A DNA stretch of 64,000 nt, from positions 2,929,001 through 2,993,000 of the forward strand of contig NC_015556.1 of the NCBI RefSeq assembly GCF_000213805.1, read 5' to 3'. Below the pieces are notes generated by a model, which ran no database searches, was not told where the DNA came from, and saw nothing but the letters and a program-made list of their open reading frames with translations. The first letter of the stretch is position 1. Each line of letters opens with the position of its first letter. The position numbers and the translations under genes are program-made. This stretch comes from Pseudomonas fulva 12-X. GTDB lineage: Bacteria > Pseudomonadota > Gammaproteobacteria > Pseudomonadales > Pseudomonadaceae. Shown here one piece after another: positions 11,361-20,690 of this stretch.

Positions 11361-12311
11361 TCAGGACTGTACGTCGGCCAGTGCGGCGCGCGCAGCGGCA
11401 AAGCTTTCGGGGGTGTCGAGGTTGTGGGTGTTGACGCCCTTGACACAACGCTTGTTCAGGCCCGACAGCACTTTGCCGGGGCCACATTCGACCAGATCGG
11501 TAACGCCCTGCTCGCCCAGGCGAACGATGGACTCGACCCAGCGCACCGGGCTGTACAGCTGAGCCAGCAGGTCGCGCTTGAGGGTATCCAGGTCCGCCAC
11601 CACGGCCGCGCTGACGTTCTGCACCAGCGGAATCTGCGGCGCCTGCCAGGCGATGGCGTTGACCGCCTCGGCAAAGCGCTCGGCAGCCGGGCGCATCAGC
11701 TCGCAGTGCGACGGCACGCTGACCGGCAGTGGCAGCGCGCGCTTGGCGCCACGGGCCTTGCAGGCCTCGACGGCGCGAGCAACGGCAGCAGCGGAGCCGG
11801 CAATGACCACCTGCCCCGGTGCGTTGTAGTTCACTGCGCTGACCACATCGCCCTGGGCGGCTTCGGCGCAGGCAGCCTGCACGTCGGCATCCTCCAGACC
11901 GATGATCGCTGCCATGCCACCCTGCCCGGCCGGCACGGCCTGCTGCATCAGCTGGCCACGCAGTTCGACCAGCTTGACCGCTTCGGCGAAGCCGACGGCG
12001 CCGGAGGCGACCAGCGCGCTGTACTCACCCAGGCTGTGACCAGCGACGAATGCCGGACGCGCGCCACCTTCGGCCAGCCACAGGCGCCACAGGGCGATGG
12101 AGGCAGCGAGGATCGCGGGCTGGGTCTTGTCGGTCTGGTTGAGCTGCTCTTCCGGGCCCTGCTGGGTCAGTGCCCACAGGTCATAACCCAGGGCGCTCGA
12201 AGCTTCGCCGAAGGTATCGAGGATCAGCGCGTGCTCGGCGCCGTGCCCGGCCAACATGGTCAGCGCTTGCGAGCCCTGACCGGGAAAGACGAATGCGAGG
12301 GATGCAGACAT
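11361..12311 (-). CDS. fabD: Malonyl-CoA:ACP transacylase
   Basis: A 316-residue transacylase that loads malonate from CoA onto ACP. The N-terminal FVFPGQGSQ oxyanion motif, the nucleophile Ser93 in GHSLGEYSAL and the catalytic His202 in VPSHCELM are all present, followed by the conserved NVSA and VECGPGKVLSGL segments. It is preceded by plsX with a ~100-base gap and followed closely by fabG. Confidence 0.97.
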   Translation of the reverse strand: MSASLAFVFPGQGSQALTMLAGHGAEHALILDTFGEASSALGYDLWALTQQGPEEQLNQTDKTQPAILAASIALWRLWLAEGGARPAFVAGHSLGEYSALVASGAVGFAEAVKLVELRGQLMQQAVPAGQGGMAAIIGLEDADVQAACAEAAQGDVVSAVNYNAPGQVVIAGSAAAVARAVEACKARGAKRALPLPVSVPSHCELMRPAAERFAEAVNAIAWQAPQIPLVQNVSAAVVADLDTLKRDLLAQLYSPVRWVESIVRLGEQGVTDLVECGPGKVLSGLNKRCVKGVNTHNLDTPESFAAARAALADVQS

Positions 12312-12410
12312 GGAACGGTTCCCTTAGTGATCTTCTCGTCGAAAAATTTACGCCCGCCACTCGCGAGCGCTGGAAAACTGACACCTTGGATGGCTGGCCA
12401 TCCCGAGCGG

Positions 12411-13427
12411 TCACATATTACGGATCAAGTGCTCGATTCGACCACCCAGTCGCGCCGGTAAATTCTCCTGCACATCGGTCATCGCCCGGCGAATGGCGCT
12501 CTTTATACCATCCGGCCCGGCACTGCCGTGGCTCTTCACCACGATGCCCTGCAAGCCCAGAAAACTCGCGCCGTTATGACGTGCCGGCGCCAGCTCGCCA
12601 CGCAAGCGGCGCAGCAGCGGCAAGGCCAGAAGCCCGGCGATGCGGCCCAGCAGGCTGCCGCGAAACAGCGCCTCGAGCCGCGCCACGATCATGGTCACCA
12701 GCCCTTCGCTGGACTTGAGCAACGCATTGCCGACGAAACCATCACACACCAGCACGTCCGCCTCGCCGCCATACAGGCCATCGCCCTCGACGAAGCCGAC
12801 ATAATTGAGGCCGTCGACACCTTCGAGCAGCGCCGCGGCCTGCTTGACCTGCTGATTGCCCTTGGTCTCTTCGCTACCGACGTTCAGCAAACCGACGCGC
12901 GGCGCACTGGCGCCCTGCACCTCGGCGGCCAGCGCGCCCATGATCGCGAACTGGCACAGCTGCTCGGCCGTACAGTCGACATTGGCCCCCAAATCCAGCA
13001 ACAGGCATACGCCCTTGCGATTGGGAATGGCAGCGATCATCGCCGGCCGGTCGATGCCCGGCAGGGTTTTCAGCACATGCCGCGACAACGCCATCAGCGC
13101 ACCGGTATTGCCAGCACTCACGCAGGCATGGGCCCGTCCGTCACGCACCGTTTCCAGCGCCAGACGCATGGAAGACTCCGGCTTGCCGCGCAGAGCCTGA
13201 CTGGGGCGTTCGCCCATCTCGACAATTTGCGGCGCATGCTCGACGCGCAGGCGCGAGCGATCCACACCGGGGATACCAGCGAGCAGTTCTTCAATCAGGG
13301 GAGCTTGGCCAACGAGGACCAGGTGCAGCGAGGGGAATTCGACCAGACAGGCGACGCTGGCTGGAACAATGCAGTGGGGACCGAAGTCCCCACCCATTGC
13401 ATCAATCGCGATGATCGGAGCGGACAA
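12411..13427 (-). CDS. plsX: Phosphate acyltransferase PlsX
   Basis: A 338-residue peripheral membrane enzyme that makes acyl-phosphate from acyl-ACP for phospholipid synthesis by PlsY. The N-terminal [12 protein letters not shown] motif, the [10 protein letters not shown] loop, and [10 protein letters not shown] followed by [19 protein letters not shown] are diagnostic. It starts 3 bases after the rpmF stop codon, the usual rpmF-plsX-fab order, linking ribosome protein synthesis with membrane lipid supply. Confidence 0.97.
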   Translation of the reverse strand: MSAPIIAIDAMGGDFGPHCIVPASVACLVEFPSLHLVLVGQAPLIEELLAGIPGVDRSRLRVEHAPQIVEMGERPSQALRGKPESSMRLALETVRDGRAHACVSAGNTGALMALSRHVLKTLPGIDRPAMIAAIPNRKGVCLLLDLGANVDCTAEQLCQFAIMGALAAEVQGASAPRVGLLNVGSEETKGNQQVKQAAALLEGVDGLNYVGFVEGDGLYGGEADVLVCDGFVGNALLKSSEGLVTMIVARLEALFRGSLLGRIAGLLALPLLRRLRGELAPARHNGASFLGLQGIVVKSHGSAGPDGIKSAIRRAMTDVQENLPARLGGRIEHLIRNM

Positions 13428-13430
13428 GAT

Positions 13431-13613
13431 TTACTCGTCAGCGCCCTTGTCGATCACTTTGCGACCACGGTAAACGCCTTCCGGCGATACGTGGTGGCGC
13501 AGGTGAACTTCACCGGTGCTCTTCTCAACGGACAGAGCGTTAGCCTCGAGAGCGTCATGCGAACGACGCATGTCACGGGCGGAACGGGATTTTTTGTTCT
13601 GCTGAACAGCCAT
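13431..13613 (-). CDS. rpmF: Ribosomal protein L32
   Basis: A 60-residue basic protein with the L32 start [22 protein letters not shown]. It lacks the four zinc-binding cysteines found in some L32 versions, so it is the cysteine-free type usual in Gammaproteobacteria. It lies between yceD (12-base gap) and plsX (3-base gap). Confidence 0.97.
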   Translation of the reverse strand: MAVQQNKKSRSARDMRRSHDALEANALSVEKSTGEVHLRHHVSPEGVYRGRKVIDKGADE

Positions 13614-13625
13614 ACTAGTTAACTC

Positions 13626-14153
13626 CTAAACGTTTGGGTCACGCTTTAACTGTGCCAATACACTGAACGGGTTGGACCGCGTCACCTCGTCCTCGCTCGG
13701 CTCGGGCTCATCGAGGCCCGCCGGCTGCTGGCAATCTTTCGGGTCATGCATTGGCACGATGGGCAAGGCGAGCAACAGCTCATCCTCGATCAAGGCCAAC
13801 AGATCCAGAGGATCTTCACCCATTTCCAGTACGTCATAGCCTTGCGGCACGGACTGGGTATTCGCGCCTTCCTTCACCACAGCGTAATCACACTCGCTGA
13901 GGATCGGTAAGGTGACCTGATCCAGACACCGCTGGCAAACCATCTTGACTTCGACCTCAAGCTGGCTGTGGATGACCACAGCGTGGCGCTCGTCACGCTC
14001 GAAGCTCAGCTTCGCGCGCACGTTGCCGCCATTATCGGCGAGAGGATCGCAGAGCCTCGACAAATCGGCTAACGGCAATTCACCCTGAAGGGTGGCGCCG
14101 CGGTCAGCGAGTTTGCGTGGATCAACGTGAGGTGGAATCGGGCCATTTGACAT
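13626..14153 (-). CDS. yceD: 23S rRNA accumulation protein YceD (DUF177)
   Basis: A 175-residue DUF177 protein; YceD is linked to accumulation of 23S rRNA precursor in E. coli and plants, and is almost always upstream of rpmF. Seen: the metal-binding-like CQRCLDQVTLPI segment near residue 95 and the acidic C-terminal half with EDPLDLLALIEDELLLALPIVPMH. It opens the yceD-rpmF-plsX-fabDG-acpP run and is divergent from maf. Confidence 0.9.
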   Translation of the reverse strand: MSNGPIPPHVDPRKLADRGATLQGELPLADLSRLCDPLADNGGNVRAKLSFERDERHAVVIHSQLEVEVKMVCQRCLDQVTLPILSECDYAVVKEGANTQSVPQGYDVLEMGEDPLDLLALIEDELLLALPIVPMHDPKDCQQPAGLDEPEPSEDEVTRSNPFSVLAQLKRDPNV

Positions 14154-14264
14154 AGGCGCCGCATTCTATGGATGCAACCGTGCGCTGTCAAAGGAAATTC
14201 CGCCTGTCCAGGCCCTGGAGCGACGACTAGAATCGGCGCTCCGTTCCACACGAGGTCAATGCCC

Positions 14265-14843
14265 ATGCCGCCCCTGGTTCTCGCTTCCAGTTCTCCCTAT
14301 CGCCGCGAGCTGCTGAGCCGCCTGCGCCAGCCATTCGAATGGGCCGCGCCGAGTATCGACGAGTCGCGCCAGGATGGCGAGCCGGCCGACGATCTGGTGC
14401 GCCGCCTGGCCCGGGAGAAGGCGGCGGCATTGGCCGAGCGATTCCCCGCTCACCTGATCATCGGCTCCGACCAGGTGGCCGTGCTCGACGGCCAGGTGCT
14501 CGGCAAGCCCCACGGCTTCGAGCGCGCCCATGCCCAGCTCAGCGCCGCCAGCGGCAAGCGCGTGACCTTTCTCACCGGCCTGGCCCTGCTCGACAGCAGC
14601 AGCGGCGCCTGCCAGGTCGACTGCGTTCCTTATACCGTGCATTTTCGCACACTGGATGCCGAGCAGATCACCCGTTACCTGCAGGCCGAAGAGCCCTACG
14701 ACTGCGCCGGCAGTTTCAAGGCCGAAGGTCTGGGCATCAGCCTGTTTAGCCGCACCGAAGGCAGCGACGTCAACAGCCTGATCGGCCTGCCGCTGATTCG
14801 TCTGGTGGAAATGCTCGATGGGGTCGGGGTGAAGGTGCCCTGA
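14265..14843 (+). CDS. Maf-like nucleotide pyrophosphatase (YceF type)
   Basis: A 192-residue Maf/Ham1-fold pyrophosphatase. It begins with the Maf signature LVLASSSPYRRELLSRL and carries the conserved EKA, GSDQV and KP segments (REKAAALAE, IIGSDQVAVLDGQVLGKPHG) and the YDCAGSFKAEGLG core. The pattern and its place next to yceD-rpmF match the YceF subgroup, which acts on m7GTP, rather than the YhdE subgroup acting on dTTP/UTP. I take the second ATG at 14265 because the GAGG at 14252-14255 is well spaced from it; the ATG two codons earlier (14259) is too close. It is divergent from yceD and faces recD tail to tail. Confidence 0.9.
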   Translation: MPPLVLASSSPYRRELLSRLRQPFEWAAPSIDESRQDGEPADDLVRRLAREKAAALAERFPAHLIIGSDQVAVLDGQVLGKPHGFERAHAQLSAASGKRVTFLTGLALLDSSSGACQVDCVPYTVHFRTLDAEQITRYLQAEEPYDCAGSFKAEGLGISLFSRTEGSDVNSLIGLPLIRLVEMLDGVGVKVP

Positions 14844-14860
14844 GTTGATAGCTGCTGGTT

Positions 14861-14883
14861 GATGGGCCGCCGCCCATCCTACG
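14861..14883. repeat. Short intergenic inverted repeat (GATGGGC type)
   Basis: GATGGGCCGCCGCCCATC followed by CTACG; a short palindrome in the gap after maf. The same unit recurs at 42361-42383 and 42420-42441, always in intergenic DNA. Confidence 0.7.
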
Positions 14884-14903
14884 ACCTGACTCATCTATTT
14901 AAT

Positions 14904-14952
14904 TGTGGGAGCGGGCCATGCCCGCGAATCGGGCGCATGGCGCCCTCCCACA
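14904..14952. repeat. REP-like element (GTGGGAGCGGG type)
   Basis: TGTGGGAGCGGGCCATGCCCGCG, followed after a few bases by the complementary arm ending CCCTCCCACA, forms a long imperfect hairpin between the converging maf and recD genes. It is one of six related elements in the window and may serve as a transcript end or stability structure. Confidence 0.8.
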
Positions 14953-14988
14953 TTTGATAGGTCCGCAGGATGGATCGGAGCCAACCCA

Positions 14989-17028
14989 TCAATCAATATA
15001 TGCATCCCCAACCAACCGCTCCCACAACCCACTGCGCCTTTCGACTCGCCGCCCAATGGCCGCTTCGAAAATACCGGCACGGCTCTCGATCAGACTGAAG
15101 CAATCCCGGGCGCGGGTGATGCCGGTGTATACCAGCTCCTTGGTCAGCACCGGATTGAGGGTATCCGGCAGCACCAGGGCGCAATGGGCGAATTCAGAGC
15201 CTTGGGATTTGTGCACGGTCATGGCGAACACGGTTTCCACCGCACCCAGGCGGCTGGGCAGGATCGAGCGCAGCTCGCCCGAACCATCGTTGCGCGGGAA
15301 CACCACGCGCAGCGCCGAGCGCAGCGGCCCGCCCGCCTCCAGCGCCGGCTCGGGCAAACGCAGGGCGATGCCGATATCGCCGTTCATCAGGCCCAGGCCG
15401 TAATCGTTACGGGTGACCAATACCGGCCGCCCTTCGTACCAGCCGTGCTCCTGCTCGATCAACCCACGCTGCAGCAGCGCATGGGCGATACGCCCGTTGA
15501 GCGCCTCGACGCCCCAGGGCCCCTTGCGCACCGCACACAGCAACTGGAAGCGATCGAAGGCCGCCAGCACCGCGGCCGTCCAGCCGCTCCAGCGCTCCTC
15601 GCTGTCGGTCAAGCCTGGGCGCTGCTCATGCAGCACGTTCAGGTAATCGGCATAACCAACCGGACGACCCTCACCGTCGGGCAAGCCATCGAGCAACAAG
15701 CGTTCGAAGGCACGATCCTGCTCGCCGGCCAGGCGCAACTGGTGCAGATCCGCCCCGCCACCTGCCAGCACCTCACGGGCCTCCAGGGCCGCTCCGCGAT
15801 TCACCGCCAAGGCCAGGCGGCCGATCCCCGAGCCCCCGGCGAAGCGCCGGGAATGGCGGAGCATCACGATATGCTGTGACAACGCCTGCTCACTCGGCTG
15901 CAGCCCGGCCCCTTCGATATGCTCGCCGGTCTGCTGCGCCAGCCAGGTACGAGTGGCCTCGCTGTAGCCGCCGGCTTCGGCATCGCGGCACAAGTCGCCG
16001 AGTACCGCACCGGCCTCCACCGACGCCAGCTGATCCTTGTCGCCGAGCAGGATCAGCCGCGCATGCATCGGCAGCGCGTCGAGCAGGTTGGCCATCATTT
16101 CCAGGTCGATCATCGAGGCTTCGTCGACCACCAGCACATCCAGCGGCAGCGGGTTGGCCGCATGGTGACGGAAATGGCGGCTGTCCGGCCGGCTGCCGAG
16201 CAGGCGGTGCAGCGTGGTGACGGTATTGGGAATCTGCTCGCGCACCGCCTCGCTGACCGGCAGGGTCGCCACCTGGGCGCCGATGGACTCGGTCAGCCGC
16301 GTCGCCGCCTTGCCGGTGGGTGCGGCCAGGCTCAGGCGCAGCGGCGCGCCGCGATCCAGCGCGGCGGCCTGCAGTAGCGCCAGCAGGCGCACCACGGTGG
16401 TGGTCTTGCCAGTGCCGGGGCCGCCGGTGATCAGGGTGAAGCGCCCCCGCGCCGCCAGGGCGCAGGCCAGTTTCTGCCAGTCGGTGAGGCGCTGGCCATC
16501 GAGCAGCAACGGCTCGGGGAACAACACGCCCAGGCGCTGAGCGAGATCGGCCGGCGCATCACCCGCCGCCTGCAGGCGCTCGCCGATATCCTCGGCGACG
16601 CTGCGCTCGTAATCCCAGTAGCGGCGCAGGTACAGGCAGGTGCCGCGCAGCACCAGCGGTGCGACTTCATCCTCGCCATCGTGCAGCAAGGCGCTACCGG
16701 CACAGGCTGCCAGCCAGGCGCCCGCGGTCAGGCCGCCCAGCACCTCGGAAGGCAGCAGGCTGACGCCCTCGGCGTCCTCGCCTTCCGGCGGCAGCGACAG
16801 CGCCGAATCCGGATCGGCCAGGGTGGTCTGCAGATCGAGGCACACATGGCCCTGGCCCAGTTGATGACTGGCCAGTGCCGCGGCGAGCAGCAGCAACGGC
16901 GGTGCCTGGGGGTCCAGCTCGGCGAAGAAATGCGCCAGGGTTCGGTCCAGTTCGCGCAGCCAGCCGCGCTCGCTCCAGGCGGCGAGCAGTTCGAACAGCG
17001 TGTCGCGGTTTTCCAGCATCGGCGTCAT
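14989..17028 (-). CDS. recD: Exodeoxyribonuclease V subunit alpha
   Basis: The 679-residue 5'-3' helicase subunit of RecBCD. Walker A is TGGPGTGKTTT (about residues 201-211); Walker B is in DVLVVDEASMIDLEMM; the C-terminal motif VHKSQGSEFAH and ELVYTGITRARD (motifs V/VI of superfamily 1) are intact. It overlaps recB by 4 bases (ATGA), so it is translationally coupled. Full length, no lesions. Confidence 0.97.
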   Translation of the reverse strand: MTPMLENRDTLFELLAAWSERGWLRELDRTLAHFFAELDPQAPPLLLLAAALASHQLGQGHVCLDLQTTLADPDSALSLPPEGEDAEGVSLLPSEVLGGLTAGAWLAACAGSALLHDGEDEVAPLVLRGTCLYLRRYWDYERSVAEDIGERLQAAGDAPADLAQRLGVLFPEPLLLDGQRLTDWQKLACALAARGRFTLITGGPGTGKTTTVVRLLALLQAAALDRGAPLRLSLAAPTGKAATRLTESIGAQVATLPVSEAVREQIPNTVTTLHRLLGSRPDSRHFRHHAANPLPLDVLVVDEASMIDLEMMANLLDALPMHARLILLGDKDQLASVEAGAVLGDLCRDAEAGGYSEATRTWLAQQTGEHIEGAGLQPSEQALSQHIVMLRHSRRFAGGSGIGRLALAVNRGAALEAREVLAGGGADLHQLRLAGEQDRAFERLLLDGLPDGEGRPVGYADYLNVLHEQRPGLTDSEERWSGWTAAVLAAFDRFQLLCAVRKGPWGVEALNGRIAHALLQRGLIEQEHGWYEGRPVLVTRNDYGLGLMNGDIGIALRLPEPALEAGGPLRSALRVVFPRNDGSGELRSILPSRLGAVETVFAMTVHKSQGSEFAHCALVLPDTLNPVLTKELVYTGITRARDCFSLIESRAGIFEAAIGRRVERRSGLWERLVGDAYID

Positions 17029-20000
17029 GCTGGTTCCTCCACCGGCTCGCCGAGAAACAGCGCGTCCAGCCTTTCGATCAGCGCCCGCTGCGGCCGCGCC
17101 AGATACTGCCCTGCGCCAGGCGCACGCAGGAACAGGTACAGCGCGCCGCCCACATGAGTGTCGTAGTCATAGTCGGTCAGGCGCAGCCGCAGGTGGCGAT
17201 GCAGCGCCAGCACGTAGAGCACGTACTGCAGATCGTAGCGGTGGCTGGCCACGGCAGTGTTCATGGCCTCGGCCGTATAGGCCTGTTCGTCGGCGCCCAG
17301 CCAGTTGGACTTGTAGTCGACCACGTAGTAACGGCCCTCGTGCTCGAACACCAGGTCGATAAAGCCTTTGAACATGCCATTGAGGGTGTCCGGGCTGAGC
17401 ACGGGCCGCGCCACGGTCGGCATCTCGAAATGGCGCACCAGCGCATCCAGGCGCAGCACATCGACCCGGCGGGCCTCGAACCAGAACTCCAGCTCCGCCT
17501 GGTATTCGCTCAACTGCGCCAGGCTCACCGCGCTTCCATTGCCGAGCGACAGGGGCTGCACCAGCAGGCTCTGCAGCCACAGCCACAGCGGCTCGATCCA
17601 GGTTTCCAGGCCGCGCCGCTGGCAACGTCGTGCCAGGTGCTCGCGCAGTACATCAGGTGCCGCCGCCATGGCCGCGAAGCCTTCGGCGGCGGCGATTTCC
17701 AGCAGGCCATGGAGGAAAGTGCCGGGGTTGGGCCCGCGGGGAAAGCGATGCAGCCCCTGGGCGGAGACAGGAATCTGCTCCAGCGCCAGGGCCGGATCTT
17801 CGTCGTCACTGGCGATCTGCACCGCCGAGCTGTCCGGCGAGACGTCGTCGTGGCGATCCACTGGGTGGCAATCCACCGGGTTGCGATCCGCTACGGCAGC
17901 TTCGCCCTCCTCCATACGCAAGGCGCTGTAGGAAGCGATCCACCAGTGTTCGGCGGCGCGCCGTGCCGGGGTACGCCAATGGGGCTCGAAAGCGTCGGCG
18001 TCCTGGGCGCGATAGGCCTGGTCGCTGGCTTCGGGTGCAGGCAACGCCACGCAGCGCGGCGGATCGGCCAACGGGCTGAGCCAGTCGATCAATTGCGCGC
18101 TCTGCGCCAGGGGCTGGCCAGCGCCGAGCAGGTAACCCAGGGCGCTCTGGTGCAGGCGCGAGGTCTTGGCGGTGCCGATCTTCAGATCGGCGATACCCAA
18201 CCAGCAGGCGTGCCGCGCTCGGGTCAGCGCCACGTAAAGCAGGCGCAGGTCTTCGCCAAGGCGCTCCCGCTCGGCCTTTTCCAGGCTTTCCTCATCGGGC
18301 TTGAGCAGCAAGCGGCGGCGTTCGCCGTCGTGCACCTGCACCGGCTTCTTGTCGTCCAGCGGGCGGAACGAACAGATGAAGGGCAGGAACACCAGCGGGT
18401 ATTCCAGGCCCTTGGATTTGTGGATGGTCACCACGCGCACCAGGGCATCGTCGCTTTCCAGGCGCAGCACCTGTTCCTCGGCCGCCTGACCGCGCCCGGC
18501 CAGGCAGTCGCCCAGATGACGGATCAGCGCCAGCTCGCCGTCCAGCTCGGCAGCGGCCAGCTGCAGCAATTCGGCCAGGTGCAGCAGATTGGTCAGCACC
18601 CGCTCGCCATCGGCGCGGCTCATCAGCCGTTGCGGCAGACCGAAATCCTGCAGCAGCTGGCGCAGCATCGGCAGCACGCCCTGGCGCTGCCAACGCTGGC
18701 GATAACCACGGAACTGCATGACCCGCGCCTCCCAGAAGCGCTCGTCGAGGTTCAGCTGCTCCAGTTCGGTAAGGCTCAGGCCCAGGGTCGAGCTGGCCAG
18801 CGCGGCACGCAGGGGGCGATCCTGATCGGGCTCGGCGCAGGCACGCAGCCACAGCAGCAGATCGTGGGCCTCGACCGTGGCGTACACCGAGTCCTTGTCG
18901 GACAGGTACACGCTGCGCACCCCCCGTGCCGCCAGCTCGCCGCGAATCGCCTGGGCTTCCTTGAAATCGCGCACCAGCACGGCAATATCGCTGGGGCGCA
19001 GGGCCGTCAGTTCGTTGCCCTTGAGAAAACCGGCGCGCTGCTGCTGCCCGAGCACCAGCAAGCGGACGATTTCGCTCGCCGCGCTGGCGGCCAGAGCGTC
19101 CAGATAACGCCCCTTGGCGACAGCTTCCTCGCTGGGCAGGTGCCAGAGGTTGAGCGCCGGCTGCGCCTGGCCCTCCACCGTCCAGACTTCCTTGCGGCCC
19201 TGAGCGCCGACCGCGATGAACGGCAGGTCGTCACGCAGCAGAAAGGCGCCCTGCCCGCCTTCACGGGTCTCGGCCCGTTCGAACAAGCCGTTGACCGCCG
19301 CGACCATGGCCTCGCTGGAGCGGAAGTTTGTGTCCAGGTTGTAGTGCCGCCCGGCCGTGGCCCGGCGGGCGCGCAAGTAGGTGTGAATGTCCGCACCGCG
19401 GAACGAGTAGATGGCCTGCTTGGGGTCGCCGATCATAAACAGGCCACAATCCAATCTATTGGCCTCAACTTGGTAGAGCGTGTCGAAGATGCGGTACTGC
19501 AGCGGGTCGGTGTCCTGGAATTCGTCGATCAGCGCCACCGGGAACTGCTGGCGAATCACCTCGGCCAGACGCGGGCCGCTGTCGCCCTGCAGGGCGTCGT
19601 CCAGGCGGGTGAGCATGTCGTCGAAGCCCATCTCGGCGCGTTGGCGCTTCTCGCGGTCGAAGCGCTGGCGAATCCACGCGGCGGCGTGGCGCAGTGCAGC
19701 CTCGCCCGGTGCCGGCAAGGCGTCGAGCTCGCCCTTGAGCGTGGCCATGGCCTCCAGCGCCGGGTGCGCGGGCGGCGAGCCGACCTTCCAGGCCTCGGCC
19801 AGGCCGTCCGGGGTCAGGCGGGTGAAGCCGGTGCCGATATCCAGCACCTCGTCGTCGCCATCGGCCCAGGCGCGCAGCTTGTCGAGCCAGGGTATGTAAT
19901 AGCGCGCCTGCAGCTTGCGGGCATCGACCTGTTTCTCCGCAGCGGCCTGATCGAGCAGGCCCTGCAGAGCATCGGCCCAGGCGCCCCACGGCTCCTTGAG

Positions 20001-20690
20001 GGCGTTGAGCGCGCGCTGGCGCTCCTGCAAGGTGGTGTCGAGCAGATCGCCCAACGCCAGAGCAGCGCCGTCGTCCTGCTCGCTCAGCAGCGGGCGGATA
20101 CGTTGCCCCAGCGTATCCGGCGCGCCCCAGTTCTCCGCTACCCAGTCCAGGGCTAGGCCCTGCAGCGGGTAGCAGTGCTGACGCCAATAGTCGCGCACCA
20201 CTTCGGCGAGCAGCTCGCTGTGGTCGGTTTCCAGGGTTTGACTGAACAGGCTGCCGCTGTCGAAGGCGTGCTCACGCAACATGCGCTGGCACCAGCCGTG
20301 GATGGTCGACACCGCCGCCTCGTCCATCCATTGCGCCGCCAGCTCCAGGCGCCGGGCGCATTCGGGCCATTCGGCCGAGGCGAAGTCAGCCTTGAGGGTG
20401 GCCAACAGCGCGTCGCCCTCGGCGTCCCCGCGAAACACCGTGGCCGCTTCCACCAGACGCGCGCGGACGCGGTCCCGCAGCTCGCGAGTGGCGGCATCGG
20501 TAAAGGTCACCACGAGGATCTGCGGCGGCAGCAGCGGCTCGCGGAAGGCCGCGTCGCCACCGTGACGGAGGATCAGGCGCAGATAGAGCGCCGAGATGGT
20601 GTAGGTCTTGCCGGTGCCGGCACTGGCCTCGATCAGGCGGCTGCCGTGCAGCGGGAAACTGAGCGCCAAGGGGCGTACTGGCTGGCTCAT
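17025..20690 (-). CDS. recB: Exodeoxyribonuclease V subunit beta
   Basis: The 1221-residue subunit carrying the 3'-5' helicase and the nuclease of RecBCD. Walker A is ASAGTGKTYT (residues 22-31 region); FQDTDPLQYRIFD is the motif II region; VVTIHKSKGLEYPLVFLPF is motif V. The C-terminal nuclease domain keeps the catalytic motif VVDYKSNWLG, whose Asp and Lys are essential in E. coli RecB. It overlaps recC and recD by 4 bases on each side. A 1093-codon open frame lies antisense to it but is an artefact of GC-rich codon use. Confidence 0.98.
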   Translation of the reverse strand: MSQPVRPLALSFPLHGSRLIEASAGTGKTYTISALYLRLILRHGGDAAFREPLLPPQILVVTFTDAATRELRDRVRARLVEAATVFRGDAEGDALLATLKADFASAEWPECARRLELAAQWMDEAAVSTIHGWCQRMLREHAFDSGSLFSQTLETDHSELLAEVVRDYWRQHCYPLQGLALDWVAENWGAPDTLGQRIRPLLSEQDDGAALALGDLLDTTLQERQRALNALKEPWGAWADALQGLLDQAAAEKQVDARKLQARYYIPWLDKLRAWADGDDEVLDIGTGFTRLTPDGLAEAWKVGSPPAHPALEAMATLKGELDALPAPGEAALRHAAAWIRQRFDREKRQRAEMGFDDMLTRLDDALQGDSGPRLAEVIRQQFPVALIDEFQDTDPLQYRIFDTLYQVEANRLDCGLFMIGDPKQAIYSFRGADIHTYLRARRATAGRHYNLDTNFRSSEAMVAAVNGLFERAETREGGQGAFLLRDDLPFIAVGAQGRKEVWTVEGQAQPALNLWHLPSEEAVAKGRYLDALAASAASEIVRLLVLGQQQRAGFLKGNELTALRPSDIAVLVRDFKEAQAIRGELAARGVRSVYLSDKDSVYATVEAHDLLLWLRACAEPDQDRPLRAALASSTLGLSLTELEQLNLDERFWEARVMQFRGYRQRWQRQGVLPMLRQLLQDFGLPQRLMSRADGERVLTNLLHLAELLQLAAAELDGELALIRHLGDCLAGRGQAAEEQVLRLESDDALVRVVTIHKSKGLEYPLVFLPFICSFRPLDDKKPVQVHDGERRRLLLKPDEESLEKAERERLGEDLRLLYVALTRARHACWLGIADLKIGTAKTSRLHQSALGYLLGAGQPLAQSAQLIDWLSPLADPPRCVALPAPEASDQAYRAQDADAFEPHWRTPARRAAEHWWIASYSALRMEEGEAAVADRNPVDCHPVDRHDDVSPDSSAVQIASDDEDPALALEQIPVSAQGLHRFPRGPNPGTFLHGLLEIAAAEGFAAMAAAPDVLREHLARRCQRRGLETWIEPLWLWLQSLLVQPLSLGNGSAVSLAQLSEYQAELEFWFEARRVDVLRLDALVRHFEMPTVARPVLSPDTLNGMFKGFIDLVFEHEGRYYVVDYKSNWLGADEQAYTAEAMNTAVASHRYDLQYVLYVLALHRHLRLRLTDYDYDTHVGGALYLFLRAPGAGQYLARPQRALIERLDALFLGEPVEEPA

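Noticed and set aside
10728..12461. Long plus-strand frame across fabG and fabD
   Set aside because: Complement of two well-supported genes; composition typical of an antisense artefact.
16875..20156. A 1093-codon plus-strand open frame antisense to recB
   Set aside because: It is a shadow of GC-rich codon use: it mirrors recB exactly, is low-complexity (Arg/Gln/His-rich) and shows no domain or ribosome site.
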